Of a DNA stretch of 64,000 bases, positions 40,017-55,470 are shown piece after piece. Under the pieces are notes generated by a model that was not told the DNA's origin, did not search any database, and worked only from the letters and a program-made list of their open reading frames with translations. The first letter of the stretch is position 1. Every line of letters begins with the position of its first letter. Both the position numbers and the translations under genes were made by a program. Origin of the DNA: Oreohelix idahoensis (taxonomy: Eukaryota; Mollusca; Gastropoda; Stylommatophora; Oreohelicidae); contig JAMPIV010022926.1 of the NCBI GenBank assembly GCA_024509875.1, forward strand, positions 152,501 through 216,500, read 5' to 3'.

Positions 40017-43000
40017 AACAATAACAAAGCCCTAAAAAAGGACTGTAAGCTCGGATAAGAACTTTTGCGATTATATGGTTGGGTAAGCCATTTTCTTTCG
40101 GGCACAAAGCAAAGTATATAGACATGAAGATTATGTTAAGCATAACATTAATTTGAAATATACATTAATTTTAATTATACATTATTTAACACAACATAAA
40201 GATATGTTGTAAGCTTAACAATCTACAACTTTCAAACGTACCCTCAAAACAGTAGTACTACGAATCTGTGTCTGGGTTTTGAACTTCGACCTAAAAGCGC
40301 CCACAATAGCGGTTAGTTATAACTTCTCTTCAGTTGTCTGATTTTTGTGCGGCAGATTACATCCAGCAATAAGAGACAGCCCTCTGGATAAATTCTCAGC
40401 TCTGGCAGATCTTGAGTGATTTCGAGTAGTACGGACTGGGTCTGAGAAGGCTTCTTTATATATCCATCTCAGGTCTACCCTTTTCGAACGATCATTTCGT
40501 TCCTTTCCTGCTTGCTCTCGAACGTCAAGCCATTTTGACCCTTTCCTGCTTGAAAACTTTCGTGGGATTTCAAGGCTGTTTTGCGAATTTGTGCTATTTT
40601 ATCGACAAAATCATATTTTCCTCATCAATTTCCAAAGGTAATATTCTCCCACTGCCATAATTACACGTATTAGTAATTTCTGCAATAATCTCAAAAAGAA
40701 TTATTCTGTTCGAAGCATTTATTATAAAAATATCGCAGAATTTATGGTGTGCGAGTTTACATGGCATGTCCATATAGAAGTTCGTTGCGATTTCCAATGT
40801 GTATCTGGCCGTTTCATGACACTTGTCATGTCAGTTTATTGGCTATTTTAGAGTTTATTTGGTTTTATCTCGTTTCTGGGAATAAAATAAATAAATAAAA
40901 CGTCCTTTAAGTGGCAATTATTGCTCATTGTTTTGAAATTTGTTCATTATATCCAATGGAAACAAGTGAGGATATACAAATTAAAAAACACGAAGTTTGG
41001 ACCTTCCTCTACATGTACGTATATATCTAGATTACGCATTTTGAAAATGTAAATATAGGAGACAGTACTTATTCATTTAGTCATGCGTAAATCTTGCAGT
41101 GTTGTTAATAACACATACAAGTATTTACGACAAAAGTCAAACATAAAACAGGCAAGTGGGTGTTCTAGAAATGTAGGAAACACAAATACATGCGAAATAC
41201 AGTAATACAAGTGGATCTATATAACATGTTTTTCCTTTATTTTTAATAATTTTAAAGCATAAGCGACTATTAGGTGTAAAACACGGTTATCCTTTCCAAC
41301 AAGTAAAATTCATCTTTGAATAAGAAACACTTTGATAATGTTAAACACCTAATGTGAAAGACTCGAGAGCAAACCGACACCCGCCTCTTCAAATACGAAA
41401 CATACTCTACATTCGCAAGTTCATAATTTCCATTACTTTAAAACCGTTATTTTTATGGAGGTATTTTCACTTTATTTTCCATTGTTTTAGTGATATAAAA
41501 TCGGCTGGGTCAATGCCGGTCAAAACTTATAATTAAAATGTATCAAGAAAAGGGACAGTCTAGAAAGTTTCAGCTGTTTGCGATGAGTGGAGCATAGAGA
41601 TTTTGAGCGCCAAAGAATTAAATCACGACACATAGACAAAACGATTTTCATTTTAAATAAAAGTGGTTAAAAAAAAATACTTTTGAATGGGGCGTGGCTC
41701 GACAAAACAAAGCAAAACTGGATTTATAATAATAACCTGTAACGTGAGAACCAGGTTTGTTTCTCCGTTGAGTAGCAAATGACGACAGAACTTTCAAGTG
41801 GGCAGTATATACTTAACGCTGGTAAATAAAATGTATATCTACTTAGTAACGGCAAAAATTAGAAAGATTACTTGCTGAGATGAGAAGGTCACTGCAACAT
41901 AACACGTATCTATGTAACAGCTGTAAACATTTCACGGGTAATCAATTTTAGCATGACGAAAAAGTCAAAAAAGCGTCGTCAGTTTTTTTAACGCAACATT
42001 TAACGACCAAATTATTATAATCTTGTTTTTGTGTGTGTGTTTTTTTTTGCGTGTGTGTTTCTTTTTTCCCTGGAGCGCTGGCGACAATGAGCGCTTTGTC
42101 AAACATCGTGAGAAACTAATCTTCGACCATGCGAATTGAGAAAAGCCTTAATATAAGAGGATGAACAATATTGTTTGTGTTCACTACGTAATTTAACATA
42201 TAATAATGACAGAAACACTTCTGCAACTAGTTATAGATGATAGTAATAGGAATAAATAATAGCCGTTTATTTTCCAAAGTCGACACGCTATGAAAAGTCG
42301 ATTATACCGTTTTAGATCACGATACATAAGTGCCTCAAAATACCACCATTTGAAAACCACTGTTACCTTCACTTCTTGCAGAGAATATGCTTCATAGACC
42401 GTGCTGTTGCAGCAGTGGTTTCAATAGCGTTTTGTTGTACATGGAGAAGAAACATATAAGAGATTTGTTGTTGTTCATTGTTGTTTAACCTGGACGTGAA
42501 GAATCTTCCGCATTATCTATGCCACTGTATTATACATCTAGTGCTTTTCTGCCATTCAGAAAGTGTGAATCAGGAGACCAAGTTACTTTTCCAGGTATTA
42601 CACCATGGATCGACAGGAATGTAAAGGATTCTTATATCTTGTTTTAAGCTGTCAAGAGAGATGGGCGCGACAAACTGTAACATACTCCATGTGATGAGTT
42701 GGACCGAGAATTCCTGCAGATTTCGTCTTGTTAAAAATGTCTATTTCTTGTCTTTAAATTTTGTCTCCTTCCCTCTGCTTTTTTTCTTCATTTTATTGTG
42801 AAATTCCAGAGAGCCTCTGGAGCCACTTCGCTCATGGATTTTGCTTTGTCTACAAAGCTGCAACAGTAATTCTTTTCATCCTGGCAGCTGTTTATCTTCA
42901 GATGTCTTTAGAGCAGGGAAGAGCTAACTACTTAGTATTACTTTGCACTCATTTATGATCTAACTTTCTGCTGGCAAACGGGGAAACGCGAACACCAGCG

Positions 43001-44879
43001 GGTCCACATCTTTTTCACGTCTCCTGAATTGCTCCGACTACGGAACCTTTGTAGCCACTGACGTAGTGACCATGTCTTTCAAAAATTGCCCGTCAACCGG
43101 GACCTATTTCTTTTATCTTGGTCGCACCGGAAAATCTTCAGTTCCCCAGAGCCTTTGTTATTGTCCAGACTTGCTGTCTTTTTCTGAACCACCCGCGTTA
43201 GAAGGAAGGAGAGCAGACGTGCTTAAATTAGATCTCTCCTATAAAAACTAGAATCTAACACTTACCCTTCACTAGTGGCCAGCGAACCCAGGATATATAT
43301 ATATATAATGGTTATATTTGGTAATAGGTGTTGTATCTATATGTTTCTTTTCTGACAAACAGCCGGTATCTCCGCTCGCCAGTCCTTGTTCAACATCGCC
43401 TTAATTTTACGGGAAGTATATCGCATTCGCAAAGCTACCCAGAACTCCACGGAGTCACTCAACTCTAAGGAAACTGTTTAAATCTATGGCTGTGCTGGCA
43501 TATGTATTAAAGTGAGCTTACTAAAGAGATCAGCATCGCCGCACTGAAGGGTACTCAGCCGTCTAGTTGTATTGCATCATAGGAGCCTCCAGATCTCAAC
43601 TGGCCCTAAAGCCCCAGTGTGTTGGGGAAAGTTATTTCTATGGATTATTGGTCTGCTTATCTTTCTCTGCATCCTCGCCAGATAACCTCATCACCCAGCC
43701 ATTGATGGACTTGAAAGTTTATTGTTACTGAAGCTTTAATCCTTCTTCAGGAAACGACCGTCGAGGTAACAGTCTATTTCAGAGAGCCACGAAAGCTCCC
43801 ATTTCACAGTGTTCGGATTACACACATTACGGATTGATAAAACACTCCAGGAGGCCCAGCATTTGTCGCTAACCCAACTGGCTAAAAGCTGGAGTAACTA
43901 AAGTGACAATTTGTGTAGTAGTCTCACTTGTGAGAGTGTTGTCCGTTTAGTGTCGTGACTCTGGTTGTGTACTGTTGGTCTGATTTTCTATGTAAAGTTA
44001 CGTTGTTATTTCATATGTGATGCAATATTGATTTGTTTTGTTTTTCCTTAACAATAGGGAGATAATATTATTTTCATTATCTACCTTGAAGTTTTTTTTT
44101 GTTGTGTTTTTCTCAAATACATTTTGAAAAAGAAATAACTACCCAACCAGCCAGAATATTCCCAACATTTCCTTGTTCCTCTCTATATCTATCGGTCAGA
44201 ATAAAAGAGATAGTGGGTGACTACGTCTTCAAACGTGTGGAGATGAAACCTAGATTGAGGTCACTAAGCAACCCTTTATCTGGGCTGTTGTATGTCACTC
44301 AAACAACACACTCAGTGATACTGTCTGCCTTACCTCTTCCAGCACTTCAATAAATTGGCGGTCCACTCGGGCACCTTCCCCTTTCTTTTCATTTCCCCAC
44401 CATACTCCGTTATTCAGGGGAAATCTCCAAATATGTAGCGTTAAATTACTGTACTCTGGTTCTAGGCACTCTGAAGGAATTGCCACGTCCTACACAGAGT
44501 AATTTCCCAATTTCTCTTGCCTATCACTCAAATTCCGTCACTCATTGTGGGATCCTTCTGCGCCCAGTCAATCAGGTAAAAGACTGAGTTAAATTGGGAC
44601 TTGAGTGATTTCTCATTGAGCTTAATGAGCAATGCTGGGTTCTCAGCAAATTTCACCAAAGCGGTAATTGTGATGTTGGGACACTCCGGTGCGATTAATG
44701 GTTCCCTGAGCGTTATTCAGGAAATTCGGAAACTAAAAGTATGGCTGTTTTAAGGATGGATCGTCTTGGAGGTGTTTCAGTGTCTTGACTAGTGGTCGAA
44801 CCCTGTAGTTCACACAAGAGCAATGTGAATCCCTTTGCATCCCATAGACGAGATTTAAAAGCGCACTTTTCTTGGAACT
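40017..44879. other. Long stretch without recognised features
   Basis: AT-rich, single-copy-looking DNA. Short frames such as 40594-40797 (minus), 42761-42958 and 43066-43251 show no motif. A short (TA)n is at 43291-43308, and T/GT-rich runs are at 42025-42066. A weak satellite-like piece (GGGGCGTGGCTCGACAAAAC) is near 41690. Exons of a host gene cannot be ruled out by eye. Confidence 0.35.
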
Positions 44880-45012
44880 AGGCGAAGCACACCTTACAGA
44901 ATATAACGATATTCTCAGGCCTAAGGGTTTTTTATATTTGGACATGCGCCCTAATATAACCGACTAGGTTGAACGGGACGCGCCTCGCCAAAACGAGGCA
45001 AAACTATTTAAA
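44880..45012 (-). repeat. Single inverted unit of the 140-bp satellite
   Basis: Reverse-complement match to the units at 55470-56075: GGACATGCGCCCTAATATAA, ACTAGGTTGAACGGGACGCG and CCTCGCCAAAACGAGG. Only one unit is present here. Confidence 0.7.
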
Positions 45013-45154
45013 AAAACAAACAAACAAACAAACCTTACAGAATAGAGTACGCCAACAGATTTTTTCAATCCTGCAGCCAGATGATCAACCAGAAAGTCAA
45101 TGAGTATGTCAAATAATGTGCAACATACGCTACAGTTAGCGACGACCGCAGCAT

Positions 45155-46395
45155 TCATGGTATTATGTCTTGTATCTTGTTCTACATAAAAGTTTTGTTA
45201 TCATGCCGTGCCTTGTTCTATATAAAGGTACTGTTATCATGCCCCATGCCTTGTTCTATATAAAATGTTGTTATCAAGTCTTGTGCTTTGTTCTATATTT
45301 AGGTGATGTTATAATGTCTTGTGTCTTGTTCTATATAAAGATGAAGTTATCATGTCTTGTGCCTTGTTCTATATAAAAGTGTTTTTATCATGCTCTGTGC
45401 CTTGTTCAATATAAAAGAGAAGTTGTCATATCTTATGTCTTGTTTCATATAAAAGAGTTGTTATCAAGTCTTGTGTCTTGTTCTATGTAACAGTATTGTT
45501 ATCATGCTCCATGCCTCGTTATATATAAAGTTGTTATCAAGATTTGTGCCTTAATCTATATAAAAGTATTGTTATCATGCTCTGTGAGTTATTCTATTTA
45601 AAGGTAAAGTTATCATATCTTATGCCTTATTCTATATAAAAGAGTTATTATCTTGTGCCTTGTTCTATATACAAGTGTTGCTATCATGACCTGTGGCTTT
45701 ATTCTCTATAACAGTGTTGTTATCATACCTTGTGCCTTGTTCTAGATAAAATTGTTGTTATCGTATCCATTGCCTTGTTCTAGATAAAATTGTGGTTGTC
45801 ATGCACATGCTTTATTCTATATAAATGCGTCGTGGAGCCGCGCTGATGTAATGGTTACCACACTGTGCTGGCGATCGGATGATCCAGGTTCAAGCCCGGG
45901 CGAGGACATTTGAACGAGGTCGGCGACCGGGACTTGGACTGGATTAATTCGAGCCCTGGCGAAGACACTTGAAGCAGTGTCGTCGACCGGGGACTGGCGG
46001 CTCCTAAGCCGACTTAGATCTAATGGATACCCTCCGAAGACGGCGAGTATCTGCCTGAATGGTGAGCGCACACCTGTCAGTGTACAGGAAAAAAAGGGAT
46101 ACTCACGTAAAAATCAGTCTCTGGTTATATATACTTACCGGAGATTCTCGCCTCGAGTAATAGTGGGCGTACATAAAAAAATAAATAAAAAAAAGAGTCG
46201 TTATCAAGTTATATGCCTTGTTCTACATAGAAGTGTTGTTATCATACCCTATACTTTGATCTATATAAAATTGTTATTATCACGCCCTGCGCCCGTATTC
46301 TATATAAATGTTGTTATTAAGTTATGTGGCTTGTTCTATTTAAAAGTGCCGTTATAATGCCCTGTGTCTTGTCCTATCTAAACGTTTTATATTAA
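45155..46395 (+). repeat. Degenerate 30-45-bp tandem array (CTTGTTCTATATAAA repeats)
   Basis: More than 20 imperfect copies of a unit such as TGCCTTGTTCTATATAAAAG followed by TGTTGTTATCATG. A SINE interrupts the array at 45828-46195, after which it resumes. Every unit contains a TATATAAA-like box, but no gene follows any of them. Confidence 0.88.
45828..46195 (+). mobile_element. tRNA-derived SINE
   Basis: Starts with a tRNA-like head: GGAGCCGCGCTGATGTAATGG (A-box region, here quoted as CGCTGATGTAATGG) and B-box GGTTCAAGCCC. A GC-rich body with two similar blocks follows (CGGCGACCGGGACT and CGTCGACCGGGGACT), then an A-rich tail (AAAAAATAAATAAAAAAAA). The duplicated host sequence is approximately GCGTCGT on the left and GAGTCGT on the right. 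The head is shared with the SINE at 48345-48624, although the body differs. Confidence 0.85.
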
Positions 46396-46985
46396 CCAAG
46401 TATTTTTTCTTTTAGCCGAGTAATCTCTTTATAAATTTGCCAAAGATAATGAAGAGGACTGCAAAATGACTGCGGCGAACGTTAGGGTTAGCAAATACAA
46501 GAAAATTACAAACGTTACGGTCACAAAGCCTTCATCATGGACAAACGAACATAAAAAAAGGCGAAAGAAACCGAGAAGTAAGTAAACTACCAAAAAAAAA
46601 AAAAAAAATACAACCCCTAAAAGAACGTTGCTGATATCCCCTGCCATGTATGAGCAGCCACCTTGCTCAGCTGGGGGGGGGGGGGGGGGGGGGGGTAACT
46701 ATACGGAAGCGTTAAGGATCTTCCGTCACAGGCACATATTATGCTTATATTTTAGCAACACATCTTTCTCATACATTAGAAACGACATCAGCCACGTTTA
46801 TCCACAGGTTGTATCATTTTAAAAATTTTGTTTTAATGCATCTTACCTTTTTTCGCATTCTTTTTCTTTTGTGTTTTTGTCCGTTTGTCCCTAACAAAGG
46901 CTTTGTCACCGTTCTGTAGGCATTTTTTTGTGTGGACATTTGTATGTCTTCGTGTTAGTAAGAAGTTTTGCTTATTGTTGTTTAA
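46396..46985. other. Unassigned sequence with a G homopolymer
   Basis: Contains a run of 23 G at 46673-46695 and an A run near 46592-46609. No coding sequence was recognised. Confidence 0.4.
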
Positions 46986-46989
46986 AACG

Positions 46990-47230
46990 GTCAATGTAGT
47001 CCCATTGTAGATAATGCCGTAGAGGAGTGAAGAGATTTGACTATACTTGGTCCAGCATTGAGAGGTGCTGACCCGTTTCCTTTTTCGCTGCTTTTTCTTT
47101 CCCTAACGCAAGAACAAAAATCAGGTACCCATCTACATCTGGGTTGACTGGAGCGTTTAGATACCATGAATCGAACTCGGTACTTTTGCTACGAGCGACC
47201 AGCGTTCTGACCACTTTGTCAATTTGACGC
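46990..47230 (-). mobile_element. tRNA-derived SINE (family 2)
   Basis: On the minus strand the head has TGACAAAGTGGTCAGAACGC (A-box-like) and GAGTTCGATTCATGG (B-box). The body has GGTCAGCACCTCTCAATGCTGGACC and the 3' part has TCACTCCTCTACGGCATTATC. The same order appears at 58325-58530 on the minus strand, and the 3' part alone at 56866-56915. Confidence 0.75.
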
Positions 47231-48328
47231 TCTATATTTTAAAAAAAAATTTTTCTTACCCCACCGTTATAATTATGCACATCTGGCGACTTCGTGACTA
47301 TTTTTCCTGTTTAAAAAAAAAAATAAAATTAGAGCGCATGTCCAAATATAAAATACGTCCACGTTTTGTTTGTAACTTTTCTTCTAGTCTTGCAGTCAAT
47401 ACAAATTAGTAAATAAATAAATAAGGTAATTAACATGTACTCGTTGGACATAAAGGATGACACTAGACAATAGAAAAGAAAATATAAGTGATAGGCTTAC
47501 CGGGAATCGAACCTAGGACCAACCAAACGGCGCCATCGCCTTGCTTTGACAGTACATCGTGAAAGGACGCTCAGCCAATTTTGCACCTCACAAAAAGTGC
47601 ATTATTGGCTGAGGTTATTCTCATGACACACAACTATGGTATATAGGACCCGTGGACGACCCAGACAGTCTAAAGACGCAATCACTAATAGAACTTTCCT
47701 ATCAGCAAGTATTACGGTACCTTTATTTATTTATTTACTGTTCACGGGACTCAAGGTTTCCTCCATTATTTATTTATTTATTTAACAGTCAATGCAAAGC
47801 GTTGACTAACGTGTTTCCGGTAAAGGTAGCAACTAATAACCTCAACCGTACGACAGCAACTGTCTTTCAAGTTGATGACGCATAAAATTGCAATGTAGAA
47901 AAATTGTATAGGCATATCTTGAAGAAGCATAACCTTGCTGAAGTTATTCAATAGTCCACCGTGACCGCCTCCTCAAGGTGACAGTTTGTGACCTCCAGGC
48001 TGCTGCCATGAGGCCAAGAGTACTAACGTCGCTCTCGCACGCAACTAACACTTTTGATTATTGATCCTAAAATAGCGCCACGCTCATTAGAGAATCGTGG
48101 TTTTGAATTATACATTGAAAAATGCTGACACACACAATTATGTGAAAGCACACACGCATGCACATACACTCATGCACTCAAACACACACACACACACACA
48201 TAAAGATAAAGAACTGGGTAGTGTGGGAGTACCGAGTTATTGACCAGAAGGAGCAGACGAGCAAGCCGGAAACGGCTTGTTGGAAGATGAGAATAATTTC
48301 TTACTAATTATATATTCTAACAGATCCA

Positions 48329-48344
<16 letters not shown>
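47231..48344. other. Unassigned sequence with a tRNA-like patch
   Basis: At about 47500-47562 the minus strand carries a perfect B-box (GGTTCGATTCC) within TCCTAGGTTCGATTCCCGGT, probably a third SINE head. At 47325-47370 a partial satellite unit (GCGCATGTCCAAATATAAA) appears. A short (CA)n is at 48183-48200. No gene was recognised. Confidence 0.4.
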
Positions 48345-50315
<1,971 letters not shown>

Positions 50316-50580
50316 GTTCCTCTTCTACCGTGAGGTTTTGAGGTTTGGAAGAGAGAGCGCCATACTATCCTATCGGCTGTTTTCCTCCTGGCCTGGTTCC
50401 ATTCTAGTCGTCAGTCCTTCAGAGATGGTCTAATGTTGTCCTCCCCGCGGACTCTGGGTCGTCCTGGAGGTCTAGATCCCTGGCTCTTAGCCTCCCATAC
50501 CTGACGTTGCAGCCGATCTTCTCCCATTCTGCAGACATGGCTTGGGACCGGCCTAGGCGGAGTTTTACAGGGAATCAAAG
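50316..50580 (-). pseudogene. RTE-like LINE 3' end
   Basis: Minus-strand reading gives VCRMGEDRLQRQVWEAKSQG, SRPPGRPRVRGED, LEWNQARRKTADRIVWRSLF and SKPHGRRGT, closely matching the C-terminus of the RT at 11581-13284. One stop and a frame change are present. It ends near 50316 with the same HGRRGT-stop context. Confidence 0.85.
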
Positions 50581-50769
50581 AATATTAATACTGTAACATA
50601 CCATGCAAGCGTAGAGGCGAGTAAGGAGGGTTGGGCATGAGGCTGGCTATCCCATTCTGCAGAAACGTGACACCCCCTCCCCCCACCCCCCACCCCCAGA
50701 AAAAGAAACTTCAACAAACAAGATGGACAAGTCAAAGTAAAAAAAATAATTCAACTCAACCATTCAAGG

Positions 50770-51290
50770 CAGAAGGCAGTCCTCTAGTAAGCAGGATCAT
50801 GATGCACCTCCGAGAAAGCTGAAAGAAGCCCGAGTTGCTGACTCACAATATTTCTCTAGTTTTGACACCTGGAAGATCGTACATTAAATGAACAAGGCAA
50901 AACTGCACATGTAGCAGCAGGACTTTGGAATTACAAGACTAATATCTTGTGACTCGGAGAGGCAAGGGGAAAGACACACAGAGAAAGAAAATTAACGCAG
51001 GAGAAATGGTTTTGACTTCAGGATATGAGGAAAAAAGCGCCCACCTCAGTGAAGGGGTGGCTCAAATGATGTCTGATGAAGCATGTAAAACACTAATAAC
51101 ATGGGAAGCAATGGGACCCACATTCAAAGCAGCCAAAAAAATAAAAATAAACATCACTCTGTTATGCACCAAACAATGACAAAGAGAAATCCGTGAAAAA
51201 GCAATTTTACACCAGACGGCAAAGTATCTTGAATAAAAAGAGAAGAAAAGACATCACCCTTTTGATGGGTGGCTGAGGCAAAAAGGGTGA
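50770..51290 (+). pseudogene. LINE endonuclease domain fragment
   Basis: Plus-strand frames contain NAGEMVLTSGYEEKSAHLSE, GVAQMMSDEACKTLITWEAM and KINITLL, then after frame changes a PFDGWL remnant of the MGDFNAK motif. This is the AP-like endonuclease of a non-LTR element, immediately upstream of where RT would lie. Several stops are present (after CTKQ and KYLE), and no RT follows. Confidence 0.7.
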
Positions 51291-53990
51291 AAGTAGTAAT
51301 AGTAAAGATTAAAGTGCACAAAGCCTACTCCAGAAATACTCATGAGAATACGTATAAACTCATAGATGGTGTCGTGGGGTATTTTTGAGGAGAAAGACAG
51401 ATTGTATGAAGGAAAGAATAAAAGATAATAATCTTTTATTGATAGTCTAATCCTTCGAAGAAACCGTCTCTCCTCGGGAAATGGTGTACTAGAAATCCTT
51501 AATGCAAAGAGAATCCTTGCAACTAAACAGGATATTTTCTGGACGATAAATTCTCTCTCAGAATTCCTACAAAAGGACTATGTAAAGCACATAGGTTGAG
51601 AAAGGAAATTTGGTGTCCAGCCAGATTAACTAAAATATCCCCACCCAATAGAAGTTAGTTTAATTATGGCTCGGCCCCCAGGGTGTAGATTTATGTTTAA
51701 AACAAAATACAGCCCAAATAAAGTTAACAACAAAAATAACAACAGACAACATTTAACTCAACAAATGGAATAAAAGAGTATAGATTCTCACATATCTGAA
51801 TGTACATATAAATATGAACAAAGTTTAGCTCTACTGCTTAGAAAAAAAACACAACTACTATGGTCATCACATGGACCAAAAGATCTCTTCTATTGTTGTA
51901 ATGCTGGTAGGTGTTATACTCATCTCTCCCAAGGCCTGTAGTAGCTGCGGAGATGATTTGTGTTCGGACTCTCTTGGTTTGGTCTGCCCCAGCACTTAGG
52001 TACAGTAATACAGTTCTATGGTATCAGAGGGTGGCAGAGGTTGCTTCCCTGGACTCAGTGCGCATCACATATAAGGATGGGTAAGTCTGACCTGCTAAAT
52101 ACCTCTTCTGCTTATGGGATGTGTGGTTTGAAATGGGTTACTGGGTGATAGGATATGGTTTGGTTTGGTATGGTAACCTGGTTAATAGGGTATGGTTGGT
52201 AGGGGTATCCTTTGGTACCGTGGACTCGTAACCTGGTTTGTACCTTGTAACCGTAACCTGGGTGGATCGCTCGCGAATTCACTATGGATTTTAGCAACAA
52301 GTAATACCCTCACTGGGGCCCATAAGCTCACGTCTGCTTCGAATGATGGTTACGTCTAATGGCTTAAAATTCCCTCCACAATTCCAGGATGGCAGCTCCC
52401 AGGCAGGGGTGGGCGACCTCTTGGGTGGCATTGTTACAAATTCTCCCGGAGTCGCCCCCCCACACACACACACGAGTTTTGTGTAGTTCATGTTGGTTGC
52501 AGGATGATCAAATTCCTTCATTTAACTGGTCCTAGTGTTTTCAATGTGCAAGGCAGGTAGAGTTCCTTCCCCTTCCTTGATTTAAACACATCTGGTGTGT
52601 GATACAAAGGGTCATTTCCTGGCTGGTCGATGCTCAGTTGGAAATACTATACAAAGAATTGTCCCTCCAGTGACCGTGTCAGGAAGATTTATCTGTCTTG
52701 GCCGTGAGAATCCTTAGCTACCGAGTACTGTGTAATATAAGAATAGAGAGAGAGACTTTTATCATTATAAGAATGAAAAAGATACCCGAAGAGAAAGTAT
52801 TTCTAGTTGCAGGAGAAATTTTAAAACAGGAATAAAAAAGACAAAGAAATAGTCAGTGAGAGTGGTTCACTACAGATGGAAAGAATATTTCTAAATAGTA
52901 AGGTTCTGATGGGTGTTGAGAAAGTAACCCGGAGATAAACGTGGCTGATGTCGCTTCTGATGAATGAGCTTGACGATAGTTGAATTCGTTCAGCAAGGTT
53001 TTTATCTCAGCCACCTTCCCTCAGAGTAGAAGTAGATTGACAAAAGTAACTGGCTCGAAACGAATGCCCCCCAGATGAAAGTGGAAACACTTATGATTAT
53101 TATTTATTTTTATTTTATTTCGTTGTCATGCTGATGAATTCCTTTTAATAATTAGCCACAAGACTTCCAAGTATCACATGGCAAGGCCACTACAAATATA
53201 GTGGTTTGCGGGGGCAGAAGTTTTTGATAATTAATTTGTAACTTCTGATGCAAAATTTATAATAAGGGATTTTTGGCATCCAGTTCAGTATGTAGACGTG
53301 GCATTCGTTTCATAACTAAAATAAGGAAACTATCACATAACACACTTCGGTCGTATGATAATAAAAAGTCCAATAATACTAAGATGGAGCCATCGACCAC
53401 ACAATTAATATTAGAACTCGAGAAAACCCGCAAAGTATGAGGTTATATCCGTATTTAACGTTAATCTCGGATAATAATAAAACTTGGGGGTGTTAGTAAC
53501 TATTTACTTCGGGGGGTACTTGACTGAAAAAAGTTTTAGAACCACTGATATAGAAATGAAAATGAAATGCGCTGTTGTCAAATCTCGCAGCCCGACAAGA
53601 GGTAAATAAATATTTGCTGCTAATGGTGTTTGTGATGTATCTACACTTATCAAGCTCGCTGAAATGATGAAATAACAGACGAGGAAAGTACGAAAGTGAT
53701 ATGCAACCACGTGCCAGATAAGTCTGTTTACGTCTACCATTAGCCGTCACTTAAAATCTGGCACCAGCCTCCTGGACTCCTATCTTGTTTCACAGTAGAG
53801 TGACAAGTCTAGAAGCGTCCCAGCAAGCTGGTGTCTTGCATGTGAAGGCCAGGCCTCATACAATAGAACGGTGTAATAACGTTGTTATGTAACAAAACAT
53901 GAGGGGTTAAGAATCATCCTCAAAACTGTGTTGCCTGGAAACGAAGTTCTCATAACAAAACCGAGTTGACGAGTATTGGATAAGATGACA
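51291..53990. other. Long stretch without recognised features
   Basis: Holds low-complexity GGTTTGG/GGTAACCTGG runs at 52140-52260 and otherwise ordinary sequence. The minus-strand frames at 53493-53750 (two overlapping frames in different registers) have no known motif. Confidence 0.35.
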
Positions 53991-53994
53991 GAAA

Positions 53995-55470
53995 ATGAGA
54001 TATCTTTGACCTACTCTAAGGAAACCTAGAAACACACAAAGAAAAATGTAATAATCCTCTGATAAACCTAGAAACACACTAAGAAAAATGTAATACTCCT
54101 CTGATAAACCTAGAAACACACTAATGAAACCTAGAGTACTCCTTCTTCATGCCATGCCTTGTGATATAGGTGATCATGTCTCTCCACAACTTCTCGTCTC
54201 TAGTGCTGTTTATCAATCCTGTTGTTGACCTCTTTCCATGCCACGATGTCAAACTGTCCAGTGTTTTCTCCCTGTGTCGTCCTCTATCTCTTGTTGCCTT
54301 CAATCCTTCCGGTTGTCACGATATATTTCTGTTTTCTTCTTCTCATTACATGTTTAAGGAAGGTGGGTTCACATAGTAATGTGAATAATAAGCTTCCTTT
54401 GCGCACTATCGTCTTTCACGACATCCTCATTACTCTATTTAGCTGTCCATAGTATTCCTAAAATTATTAATTAAAATCCGCATGTCAGTAGCGTCTACTG
54501 CTTTCCCTAATTGCCTACTAATTGTCCATGACTCACTTCCGTATATTATGATTGGCTCTATTAAACACTGAAGAACTCTCTTTCTTACTTCAAATGATAA
54601 AGGGTTGTTTCGAAAAACAATTTTCATTGCATGGAACGCTGAATTTGCCTGAATAATTAACTCTTCATCTCTGAGATGCATCTTCAACCCAAAGCCATTA
54701 ACGTGCCTAGGTGTTTGAATCTATTGATCTGTTTTTGAAACTGCCCCACTTTTTTTTTTTTATAGTGCAATCTGGAAAAGTCATTTTCTTAAAGACGATC
54801 ATTACTTCTGTCTTTCTGCTATTTAAGCTATTTTCTGTCACTATTGTATCAATCGTTTCATGTAATTAAACCTAGACACACAGTTTGAAAACCTAAACAA
54901 ATATTATGGAAACCTAGACAATACGAAAATTCAGAAACACACTGCGGAAACCTAGACACAGACTATGGAAATCGAGAAAACTATACAGACTTATACACAC
55001 ACTGAGGAAACCTAGACACACACTATGGAAATCTAGAAACACACTTTAGAAATCTAGACATTATCATAATCATCAACCCTTTTTCGTCTCCGGTGGAACA
55101 TAGTAATGCACTTGTTGCTCACCAGCGATTCATGTTACAACCAGGTTAGACGCGGGTTTAGGAAATCTAGACAGCAACTAAGGACAACTAGGCGAAAACT
55201 AAAGAACATGTGCGTTATCATAATCATAATTATTATCGATGGTTTTTTCGTCCCTCGTGGAATATATGGCTGCAAATTTTTGCTCGTCGCCGATGCCAAA
55301 AACATAAGATAAATATTAAGAAAACCCAGACATGTACTAAGAAAACTTAGACATTACGTTAAAAAAACATAGACACACACAAATGAAACTTAGACGTTAA
55401 ATAAATCTAGAAATTAAACTAAGAAAACATAGATATACTCGTACATTAAGGAAGCCTAGCTATTACACTA
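53995..55470 (+). repeat. Degenerate tandem array (AAACCTAGACACACAC units), interrupted
   Basis: About 25-45-bp units such as GAAACCTAGACACACACTATG recur at 54005-54125 and 54866-55470. The array is split by a LINE (54125-54865) and by two related short segments with TTTTTCGTC(T/C)C(C/T)(G/C)G(T)GGAA at about 55078 and 55245. No gene is present. Confidence 0.8.
54125..54868 (-). pseudogene. LINE RT carboxy-terminal fragment
   Basis: Minus-strand pieces: NSLNSRKTEVMIVFKK, NRFKHLGTLMALG, QANSAFHAMKIVFRNNPLSF, EVRKRVLQCLIEPIIIYGSE, SWTISRQLGKAVDATDM, and a final piece with WRDMITYITRHGMKKEYSRFH-type end. This is the thumb and C-terminal part of a non-LTR RT different from the two LINE types above. 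Several frame changes are present, and no catalytic FADD box is kept. Confidence 0.75.

Noticed and set aside
46673..46695. Poly-G run, and poly-C run at 57406-57439, as G-quadruplex signals
   Set aside because: Pure homopolymers are length-unstable and prone to assembly error. No regulatory context was seen.
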